Source: Bacillota bacterium
GTDB taxonomy: Bacteria; Bacillota; Sulfobacillia; JAJZYS01; JAJYTV01
Reading direction: 5' to 3'
Assembly: GCA_021806845.1 (NCBI GenBank)
Contig: JAKAPV010000197.1
Location: 1-5,638 of the forward strand
Length of the DNA stretch: 5,638 nt
The notes under the pieces are model-generated. The model saw nothing but the letters and a program-made list of their open reading frames with translations. It searched no databases and was not told the origin of the DNA. The stretch's first letter is position 1. Each line of letters begins with the position of its first letter. The position numbers and the translations under genes are program-made. Below, piece by piece: positions 1 to 4,670 of the stretch.

Positions 1-808
1 CGGTGATGAGTCCCCACTCGAAGCGGGACCGGAGCCGGCTCTCCAGGGTGGTGATTTCCTTCGGGGGGCGGTCCGACGAGAGGACGATCTGCTTCTGGGC
101 GCCGTAGAGCGCTTCGAAGGTGTGGAAGAATTCCTCCTGCGTGCCCACCTTGCCGGCGATGAACTGGATGTCGTCGATCAGGAGGAGGTCGATCGTGCGG
201 TAACGGCTGCGAAACTCGGGCCCCTTGTTGTCCCGCACGGAGTTGACCATCTCGTTGGTAAAGGTCTCTGCAGATACATAGAGGATCTTGAGGTTCGGCC
301 TGCGCTGCAGCGCCTGGTTGCCGATCGCCTGCATGAGGTGCGTCTTGCCGAGACCAACGCCGCCGTAGATGAACAGAGGGTTGTAGGCCCTGCCCGGCAT
401 CTCCGCGACGGCGAGTGCGGCGGCGTGCGCAAGGCGGTTCGAATTGCCGACGACAAATCCGTCGAACGTGTAGCGGGACTGCAGGGCGACCTTCGCGGGC
501 GCCTCCGGCTGGACGGAGACCGTTTGCGCGGGAGCGACCGGTGCTTCCGCAGCTCGCCGCTCGACGACCGTGAAGCGAACGTCCAGCGGTTCTCCGAAGG
601 CGACTGTGATCGCCCGCAGGATCTGCCCGCGGTAATGCTCGTCAAGGGTTGCGCGGGCGGCCTCGGAAGGAACGCCGAGCGTCAGGCAGCCGTCGGAGAG
701 GGCGACCGGCTGTGCCGGGTGGACCCAAATCTCGTAACTTGGCCGCGGGAGTTCGCGCTGCAGGAGGACGCAGGCTCTTGACCAGATGCCTTCCAGTCCC
801 TCCTGCAT
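1..808 (-). CDS. dnaA: Chromosomal replication initiator protein DnaA (N-terminal 269 residues, cut by left edge)
   Basis: DnaA is the AAA+ ATPase that binds DnaA boxes at oriC, melts the origin and recruits the helicase; it is also a transcription regulator. Reading leftward from the ATG at 808-806, the visible protein has a compact domain I (about residues 1-82, with W9 and W28), a very short linker (about 83-110), and the AAA+ domain beginning YTFDGFVVG (113-121). Walker A is GGVGLGKTH (149-157), Walker B is LLLIDDIQF (208-216), and the sensor-1 region is SSDRPPKEI (244-252). The sequence leaves the window after RFEWGLIT (262-269), so the rest of the AAA+ domain and the C-terminal DNA-binding helix-turn-helix are missing here; family members are usually about 440-450 residues. 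The start is fixed by a strong ribosome binding site 10 nt upstream and by the absence of an in-frame start close above it. It is divergent from rpmH, as is usual in Bacillota. Identity is certain. Confidence 0.98.
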   Translation of the reverse strand, partial: MQEGLEGIWSRACVLLQRELPRPSYEIWVHPAQPVALSDGCLTLGVPSEAARATLDEHYRGQILRAITVAFGEPLDVRFTVVERRAAEAPVAPAQTVSVQPEAPAKVALQSRYTFDGFVVGNSNRLAHAAALAVAEMPGRAYNPLFIYGGVGLGKTHLMQAIGNQALQRRPNLKILYVSAETFTNEMVNSVRDNKGPEFRSRYRTIDLLLIDDIQFIAGKVGTQEEFFHTFEALYGAQKQIVLSSDRPPKEITTLESRLRSRFEWGLIT

Positions 809-818
809 CTCCGGGGTA

Positions 819-826
819 TCCTCCTC
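819..826 (-). promoter_or_regulatory. Ribosome binding site of dnaA
   Basis: Read on the minus strand, GAGGAGGA lies 10 nt before the ATG at 808-806. It matches the anti-Shine-Dalgarno sequence well and decides the dnaA start. Confidence 0.8.
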
Positions 827-964
827 GCGTGAACCAGATGAATCCTGGTTATAACTGTATGCAGAGTCTACTGCAGACCCGGAATCGGGCAGGAGAGGCA
901 ACAAATCGGATGGATTTGGCAACCGCGACCGGAACCCTTGCTTCATAAACAACCCACACCTTAT

Positions 965-986
965 CAACTTGCTTGTCCACAAGTTG
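965..986. repeat. Nested inverted repeats overlapping the DnaA boxes
   Basis: CAACTTG (965-971) is repeated in inverted form as CAAGTTG (980-986), separated by 8 bp. Inside it, CTTGT (972-976) and ACAAG (979-983) form a second perfect inverted repeat around a CC centre. Both overlap the variant box at 973-981 and touch the perfect box at 985-993, so this 22-bp stretch can pair in two alternative ways. Confidence 0.7.
973..981 (+). promoter_or_regulatory. DnaA box, one mismatch
   Basis: TTGTCCACA differs from the consensus TTATCCACA at position 3 only. It points toward the perfect box at 985-993 across an AGT spacer. A third, weaker candidate is TTATCAACT at 961-969 (two mismatches), which I do not list separately. 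Confidence 0.7.
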
Positions 987-993
987 TGGATAA
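985..993 (-). promoter_or_regulatory. Perfect DnaA box
   Basis: On the minus strand this reads TTATCCACA, the exact consensus R-type DnaA box. It lies 3 bp from an inverted, single-mismatch box at 973-981, upstream of dnaA. That position suits both origin function and autoregulation of dnaA. Confidence 0.85.
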
Positions 994-1089
994 TGAAAAG
1001 GGCCGCCCAAAGCGGTCTACGTAGGGTGGCGAAACGATGATAACAGAGGCGTGGCGGCTGGGCAAGAAGTGGAAAGAGGGGCGGTGCGC

Positions 1090-1119
1090 TTGACAGGCAG
1101 TCTAAGCCGACCCTACACT
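1090..1119 (+). promoter_or_regulatory. Sigma-A-type promoter for the rpmH operon
   Basis: The -35 element TTGACA (1090-1095) is a perfect consensus. After an 18-bp spacer comes the -10 element TACACT (1114-1119), which matches TATAAT at four of six positions. Transcription should start near 1125-1127, giving a leader of about 30 nt before the rpmH ATG at 1157. No terminator is visible downstream within the window, so this promoter could serve the whole cluster to parB. Confidence 0.8.
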
Positions 1120-1156
1120 CTTAATGCTTTTTTTAACGCGGGGGGGTGCAGACAGC

Positions 1157-1291
1157 ATGAAGCGGACGTTCCAGCCGAACCGTCGCCGCCGGTCAAAGGT
1201 ACATGGCTTTCGCCGGCGGATGAAGACGGCCGACGGACGCAAAGTTCTGCGGCTCCGCAGGCTAAAGGGCAGGAAGCGGATCTCGGCCTAG
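1157..1291 (+). CDS. rpmH: 50S ribosomal protein L34
   Basis: L34 is a small, very basic protein of the large ribosomal subunit that packs against 23S rRNA. The 44-residue product begins MKRTFQPNRRRRSKVHGF and ends with KGRKRISA, matching the family over its full length, including the conserved KRTFQPN start and the GFRRRM and GRKVL blocks. The ATG at 1157 is the only sensible start. Its ribosome binding site is poor: a run of seven Gs (1140-1146) lies 10 nt upstream instead of a normal AGGAGG. The TAG stop (1289-1291) is followed directly by the rnpA start. The gene is driven by the TTGACA/TACACT promoter just upstream and leads the operon. Confidence 0.98.
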   Translation: MKRTFQPNRRRRSKVHGFRRRMKTADGRKVLRLRRLKGRKRISA

Positions 1292-1642
1292 GTGGCAGTG
1301 GACGAACGGCTCCGAAAGCGCGCGGCAGTGCAGGCGGTCTTCAATCGAGGAGAGCGTTTTTCCGACCGCCGCCTCGTACTCCTCGTTCTGGCGGGAGAGA
1401 CGGGTCGGCGGCGTTGCGCGTTTGCGGCCGGCAAGAAGATCGGAAACGCCGTGCAGAGGAACCGCGCGCGCCGGAGGCTGCGCGAGGCGTACCGCCGGGT
1501 CAGAGGGGAGTTCTTGGTCGGATGCGATCTGGTGCTGCTGGCGCGGCCGGACGTGCTCGGGGCTCCGTTCGGGGAACTGCTGACGGGGCTGCGCCACGTG
1601 CTGCAGAAGGCCGAGGAGGCGCGGCATCCCGGATCGCAGTGA
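1292..1642 (+). CDS. rnpA: Ribonuclease P protein component
   Basis: RnpA binds the catalytic RNase P RNA and helps it cut the 5' leader from precursor tRNAs. The 116-residue product is of normal family length. It has the N-terminal LRKRAAVQAVFNRGERF segment (7-23), the central KKIGNAVQRNR signature (48-58) with the RNR triplet at 56-58, and the basic helix RRRLREAYRR (60-69). The signature is a little divergent before it: CAFAAGKK where VGFSVSKK is common. I place the start at GTG 1292, directly after the rpmH stop. A second GTG at 1298 (giving VDERLRK) is equally possible, since neither has a good ribosome binding site and translation is probably coupled to rpmH. The TGA stop overlaps the yidD start by 4 bp. 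Confidence 0.95.
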   Translation: MAVDERLRKRAAVQAVFNRGERFSDRRLVLLVLAGETGRRRCAFAAGKKIGNAVQRNRARRRLREAYRRVRGEFLVGCDLVLLARPDVLGAPFGELLTGLRHVLQKAEEARHPGSQ

Positions 1643-1845
1643 CGGTTTTGACCGCGGGTATCCGCTTCTACCGTCGCTTTATCTCTCCGCTCACGCTGCC
1701 GCACTGCCGCTACACCCCCACGTGTTCGCAGTACGCCCTGGTCGCGATCGAGCGGTATGGTGCCCGCAAGGGCGGAGTCATGGCCGTGAAGAGACTTTTG
1801 CGCTGCCACCCGTTCCATCCAGGCGGATGGGACCCCGTTCCCTAG
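1639..1845 (+). CDS. yidD: Membrane protein insertion efficiency factor YidD
   Basis: YidD is a small, membrane-associated protein that assists YidC-dependent insertion of membrane proteins; its exact mechanism is not settled. The 68-residue product shows the whole family signature: GIRFYRRFISPL (7-18), CRYTPTCSQYAL (23-34) with its conserved cysteines, and KRLLRCHPFHPGGWDPVP (51-68). The GTG start at 1639 overlaps the rnpA stop in a GTGA junction, which indicates translational coupling. The same frame stays open for nearly 600 bases upstream, but that part is the out-of-frame shadow of rpmH and rnpA. A TTG at 1648 is a weaker alternative start. It lies between rnpA and yidC, a common arrangement. 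Confidence 0.96.
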   Translation: MTVLTAGIRFYRRFISPLTLPHCRYTPTCSQYALVAIERYGARKGGVMAVKRLLRCHPFHPGGWDPVP

Positions 1846-1852
1846 CCGACGG

Positions 1853-1858
1853 AAGGAG
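1853..1858 (+). promoter_or_regulatory. Ribosome binding site fixing the yidC TTG start
   Basis: AAGGAG lies 8 nt before the TTG at 1867. It is among the best ribosome binding sites in the window and supports the TTG over the internal ATG at 1897. Confidence 0.8.
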
Positions 1859-1866
1859 ATAGGTAC

Positions 1867-2520
1867 TTGGCGATCTTCAATGCGCTTGTCTCCGCCATGG
1901 AGTGGGTGCTGCAGCAGTTTTACCTGTTCACGCACAGCTACGGCCTGGCGATCATTCTGCTGACGATCCTCGTCCGGGTCGTGATCATGCCGCTCTATCA
2001 CGGCCAGCTGCGCTATATGCGCAAGATGCAGGAGATGCAGCCGGAGCTGAAGCGGATCCAGCAGAAGTACAAAGGGGATTCGCAGCGGATCAACCAGGAG
2101 ACGATGGATCTCTACAAGAGGGCCGGGACGAACCCGCTCTCGGGATGCATCCCGATGATCGTGCAGCTGCCGATCCTCTACGCGCTGTACCAGGCGCTCC
2201 TGCGGTTCCACTACATAGGGATCCCGAGCTTCCTCTGGCTGCACAACCTGTCGAAGCCGGACCCGTACTTCATACTGCCGGCGCTCGTGGCGCTGAGCAC
2301 CTTCTGGCAGACGTGGGTCACGATGCCGCGCGGCACGACGGACCGCTCCCAGCAGATGATCACCTACATCCTGATGCCGGCCTTCCTCTTCTACATCAGC
2401 ATGCGCTACGCCAGCGGCCTTTCGCTCTACTGGTTCTTCGCCACGCTGTTCACGGTGGCGCAGAGCTACGTAATGGGAGTTGGCCGGCCGCGCACACCGG
2501 TGGTGAAAGCAGAGAAATGA
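1867..2520 (+). CDS. yidC: Membrane protein insertase YidC (Oxa1/SpoIIIJ family)
   Basis: YidC inserts proteins into the cytoplasmic membrane, alone or with SecYEG. The 217-residue product is short, as in Gram-positive bacteria, and lacks the large periplasmic domain of Gram-negative YidC. Visible parts are the first core membrane segment (about 25-43, LAIILLTILVRVVIMPL) with the conserved groove arginine R37, the cytoplasmic helical hairpin (about 45-85, KMQEMQPELKRIQQKY), the second core segment with NPLSGCIPMIVQLPILYALY (about 89-108), and further hydrophobic segments near 137-150, 165-178 and 183-200. The C-terminus is short and only mildly basic. Unlike Bacillus SpoIIIJ there is no signal peptide with a lipobox cysteine in front of the first core segment. 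The TTG start is chosen on its strong ribosome binding site. The stop overlaps the jag ATG. Confidence 0.96.
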   Translation: MAIFNALVSAMEWVLQQFYLFTHSYGLAIILLTILVRVVIMPLYHGQLRYMRKMQEMQPELKRIQQKYKGDSQRINQETMDLYKRAGTNPLSGCIPMIVQLPILYALYQALLRFHYIGIPSFLWLHNLSKPDPYFILPALVALSTFWQTWVTMPRGTTDRSQQMITYILMPAFLFYISMRYASGLSLYWFFATLFTVAQSYVMGVGRPRTPVVKAEK

Positions 2521-3140
2521 GCGACCTGCAGGAGATCGAGGTAGAGGGCGCGACGCTCGAAGAGGCGAAGCTGAGGGCGGAGGGCCGCCTTGGGGCCCTC
2601 CCAGAGGAGCTCGAGATCACGGTCCTGCGAGAAGGAAAGCAGGGCATGCTCGGGCTGTTCAGCCGTCCCTGGCGGATCCGCGCCCAGCGCAAGGAGATCG
2701 CATCCGACTCCGGCGCGAGCGCCACAGACCTCCTGCAATCGTTCTTCGCTGCCCTGGGGATCGAAGTGAACCCGGTTGTGCGCCGCGATGAGGAACATCT
2801 GTTCCTCGACGTGGACGGGGAGTTCGATTGGCTGACGCGGCACCGCGGCGAGGCGCTCGACGCGCTGCAGTACGTCTTGGCCTCGGCCGTCGGACGGCGG
2901 GGCGGGGAGCGCATCGTGCTCGACGCGGGCGGCTACCGCGTTGCACGGCAGCGCTCTTTGGAGAAGCTTGCCCGCGAGGTCGCGCAGCGCGTGCGCGAGT
3001 CCGGCCAGCCGGCGACGCTTGAGTCGATGCCTGCGGCGGAGCGGCGCATCGTGCACAGCGTGATCCAGGAGTATGCGGATCTCCAAAGCCAGAGCCAGGG
3101 AGAGGAGCCGCACCGCCAGGTCGTGATCTCGCTGCGGTGA
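2517..3140 (+). CDS. jag: RNA-binding protein Jag/KhpB (Jag_N-KH-R3H)
   Basis: Jag (also KhpB or EloR) is a cytoplasmic RNA-binding protein encoded next to yidC in most Bacillota; in streptococci it acts with KhpA in cell elongation and division control. The 207-residue product has three parts: the Jag_N domain (about 4-57, EIEVEGATLEEA then GKQGMLGLFSRPWRIRA), a KH-like domain (about 68-143, with RGEALDALQYVL at 110-121), and a C-terminal R3H domain (about 145-207) with the R-x3-H pair R176/H180 and the usual GEEPHRQVVI ending. The KH loop that normally reads GKRG is RHRG (108-111), so the first glycine is lost. The ATG overlaps the yidC stop (ATGA), and the stop overlaps the rsmG GTG. In Bacillus mnmE follows jag; here it does not. 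Confidence 0.95.
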   Translation: MSDLQEIEVEGATLEEAKLRAEGRLGALPEELEITVLREGKQGMLGLFSRPWRIRAQRKEIASDSGASATDLLQSFFAALGIEVNPVVRRDEEHLFLDVDGEFDWLTRHRGEALDALQYVLASAVGRRGGERIVLDAGGYRVARQRSLEKLAREVAQRVRESGQPATLESMPAAERRIVHSVIQEYADLQSQSQGEEPHRQVVISLR

Positions 3141-3862
3141 TCGACGCACTGCGGGCAGCGCTGTCAGCAGCTGATCTGTCGCTCGGCGACGAGGCCGTGG
3201 CGGCGCTGACAAGATACATGGAATACGTGCTGGCGGCGAACGAGGCGCAGAACCTGACTGCGCTCCGTTCGCCGGATTTGTTTGCCCGCGAGGGGATCGT
3301 CGATAGCATTCGCGCCTTTTCGGCAAGCGGAGCCCGGACGGGCACACCCCTCGTCGACGTCGGGAGCGGCAGCGGCCTGCCGGCGCTCGTCTGGCTGTGC
3401 GCCGGCTTCGTTCCCCATGCGACCCTGATCGAGTCCGAGCGCCGCAAGGCGGAGTTTCTGCGGGCGGCCGCAGCGGAGCTCGGCCTCAGCGCCAGCGTCA
3501 CCTGGGGCCGGGCGGAGGTACTGGCGCAGGGAGCCATGCGCGATGCGGCGCCGCTTGTCAGCGCGCGCGCCCTGGCCGCAGCGCCCCTGGCGGTCGAGGT
3601 GACCGGCGCTCTCGTGCGCCCAGGAGGAGACCTCTTGCTCCTCAAGGGCCGCCGTGCCGCGGAAGAGGAAGAGGCGGCGCGGCCGGTCGCCGCCCGGATG
3701 GGCTTTGCGCCTGCGCAGCTGCGCGGCTACGAGCTGCCGGGCGGCGTGGAGCGTGCCGTGCTCGTATACCGCAAGCGCAGGCCGACCCCGGCGGGCAGGC
3801 CGGCGAGTTTCGCGCGCCTGCGACGGGAGTTTCCGCCTAGCCCGACAGGCAAAGAGAGGTAA
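3137..3862 (+). CDS. rsmG: 16S rRNA (guanine527-N7)-methyltransferase RsmG
   Basis: RsmG (formerly GidB) uses S-adenosylmethionine to methylate N7 of G527 (E. coli numbering) in 16S rRNA; its loss gives low-level streptomycin resistance in several bacteria. The 241-residue product has family length. It shows an N-terminal helical part ending in NLTAL (39-43), the SAM-binding loop VDVGSGSGLP (73-82), an acidic strand end LIESERRKAEFL, a SARALAA segment and a GGDLLLLKG strand. It is rather divergent: the histidine of the usual HxxDS motif is G53 (GIVDS, 53-57), and the tail does not carry the YPRxxG ending common in Bacillota. The GTG start overlaps the jag stop by 4 bp. Its place before noc-parA-parB is the usual one for gidB, which supports the name. 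Confidence 0.92.
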   Translation: MIDALRAALSAADLSLGDEAVAALTRYMEYVLAANEAQNLTALRSPDLFAREGIVDSIRAFSASGARTGTPLVDVGSGSGLPALVWLCAGFVPHATLIESERRKAEFLRAAAAELGLSASVTWGRAEVLAQGAMRDAAPLVSARALAAAPLAVEVTGALVRPGGDLLLLKGRRAAEEEEAARPVAARMGFAPAQLRGYELPGGVERAVLVYRKRRPTPAGRPASFARLRREFPPSPTGKER

Positions 3863-3894
3863 GGGCAGTTCGAGGGCGAATAGGTCGAGACACC

Positions 3895-3898
3895 GGAG
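3895..3898 (+). promoter_or_regulatory. Probable ribosome binding site of noc
   Basis: GGAG lies 10 nt before TTG 3909 and only 4 nt before GTG 3903. It is the reason for preferring the TTG, but the choice is not secure. Confidence 0.45.
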
Positions 3899-3908
3899 TG
3901 TGGTGGTC

Positions 3909-4658
3909 TTGGCCTCGGAATTCGTCGAAATAGCGCCTGGCGACGTCCGGCGCAGTCCTTTTCAGGCGCGGCGGGCGTTTGACGACGCCGAACTGGGAAG
4001 GCTCGCCGCCTCGCTGCGGGAGCATGGAATGCTGCAGCCCATCGTGGTGCGACCGGTGGAGGGCGGGTACGAACTCGTTGCGGGGGAGCGGCGCCTGCGC
4101 GCGGCGGTTGCCGCGGGGCTCGCGCGAGTACCTGCGGTCGTTCGCCGGGAGGGCGACGCGGAGAGCGCCACGCTCGGTCTTATTGAGAACCTGCAGCGCC
4201 AGGACCTGAACGTCATCGAAGAGGCCGAAGGGTACCGGCGTGCGATGCAGGAGTTCGGTTGGACGCAGGCCGAAGTCGCGAAGCGGGTAGGCAAGAGCCA
4301 GCCGGCCGTCGCGAACAAGCTGCGGCTGCTGCAGCTTGGTGAGGAGATCCGATCGCTCGCCGAGAGCGGCGCGCTGGGCGAGCGGCATCTGCGCGCGCTC
4401 CTGCAGGTCCAGGGAGCGCAGCGCGTGGTGCTCGCGCGCCAGGCCGCGGCGGAGAGATGGACCGCCGGCGAGGTGGAAAGGCGAGCGCGAAGTATTTCCC
4501 GGGAAATGCCGCGCCGCCAAGTGCGCGACATACGGATCGTACTGAACGCGCTGCGGGAGAGCGTAAATCGTCTACGAGCGGCGGGCGTCGGGGTCGAGAT
4601 GAAGGAAGACGAGCGGGACGATGCATGGGAGGTGCGAATCCGCATCTCCAGGCGATGA
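3909..4658 (+). CDS. noc: Noc-type ParB paralogue (nucleoid occlusion protein)
   Basis: ParB-family CTP-dependent DNA clamp. In Bacillus subtilis Noc binds many chromosomal NBS sites and keeps the division septum off the nucleoid. From TTG 3909 the product is 249 residues. The N-domain contains SPFQARRAF (16-24), the CTP-binding GERRLRA (59-65) and ENLQRQ (93-98). The central helix-turn-helix is WTQAEVAKRVGKSQPAVANK (118-137). The C-domain (about 205-249, IRIVLNALRESVNRL then VRIRISRR) resembles Noc, not Spo0J. The four residues reported to switch ParB to Noc specificity are Q131, K137, Q142 and R159, at the expected spacing; three match Noc. A Noc-site palindrome lies inside the gene. GTG 3900 and GTG 3903 are alternative starts. 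With any of them the N-terminal amphipathic membrane helix of Bacillus Noc seems absent. It lies 46 nt after rsmG and 12 nt before parA. Confidence 0.88.
   Translation: MASEFVEIAPGDVRRSPFQARRAFDDAELGRLAASLREHGMLQPIVVRPVEGGYELVAGERRLRAAVAAGLARVPAVVRREGDAESATLGLIENLQRQDLNVIEEAEGYRRAMQEFGWTQAEVAKRVGKSQPAVANKLRLLQLGEEIRSLAESGALGERHLRALLQVQGAQRVVLARQAAAERWTAGEVERRARSISREMPRRQVRDIRIVLNALRESVNRLRAAGVGVEMKEDERDDAWEVRIRISRR
4493..4508. promoter_or_regulatory. Putative Noc-binding site (NBS) inside noc
   Basis: TATTTCCCGGGAAATG matches the published Bacillus NBS (TATTTCCCGGGAAATA) at 15 of 16 positions. The inner 14 bp (4494-4507) are a perfect palindrome. It encodes S-I-S-R-E-M (residues 195-200) and uses ATT and GAA, where this G+C-rich sequence usually prefers ATC and GAG, which hints at selection on the DNA. 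Function as a Noc loading site is inferred. Confidence 0.75.
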
Positions 4659-4670
4659 GGGGGTAGAGAG

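Larger units (their letters stand above)
809..1156. other. dnaA-rpmH intergenic region, probable part of oriC
   Basis: This 348-bp stretch between divergent dnaA and rpmH holds no convincing gene. It contains a small DnaA-box cluster (961-993), the rpmH promoter (1090-1119) and the 5' leaders of both genes. In Bacillus subtilis the equivalent region carries DnaA boxes and forms half of a bipartite origin, whose melting element lies between dnaA and dnaN. By analogy the melting element here should be outside the window. I see no strongly AT-rich block in this stretch, which fits that view. No dnaA promoter could be assigned with confidence: TTGATA (967-962, minus) is followed by TATGAA at only 14 bp spacing. 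Calling this region oriC is an inference from synteny and the boxes. Confidence 0.65.

Noticed and set aside
122..781. Open frame of 219 codons on the plus strand
   Set aside because: It lies wholly opposite dnaA, whose product is unmistakable. It is a product of high G+C content and has no recognisable protein features.
941..970. Possible dnaA promoter on the minus strand: TTGATA then TATGAA
   Set aside because: Spacing is only 14 bp, too short for a normal sigma-A promoter. No better pair was found, so the dnaA promoter is left unassigned.
1001..1017. Hairpin GGCCGC / GCGGTC with a 5-nt loop, followed on the minus strand by CTTTTC
   Set aside because: The stem is 6 bp with one G-T pair and the T-run is short and interrupted. 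There is no gene to its right reading leftward that would need a terminator. Not enough to call.
1051..1638. Long upstream extension of the yidD frame
   Set aside because: It overlaps the promoter, rpmH and rnpA out of frame. YidD starts at the GTG at 1639, which gives the normal family length.
1902..2516. Upstream extension of the jag frame through yidC
   Set aside because: It is an out-of-frame reading of yidC. Jag starts at ATG 2517, where the Jag_N domain begins at once.
2659..3645. Open frame of 328 codons on the minus strand
   Set aside because: It is antisense to jag and rsmG. The product is a low-complexity arginine/alanine/serine-rich sequence typical of non-coding frames in G+C-rich DNA.
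3654..3899. Upstream extension of the noc frame into rsmG
   Set aside because: The frame is open but reads as an arginine-rich shadow of rsmG, with no good start or ribosome binding site.
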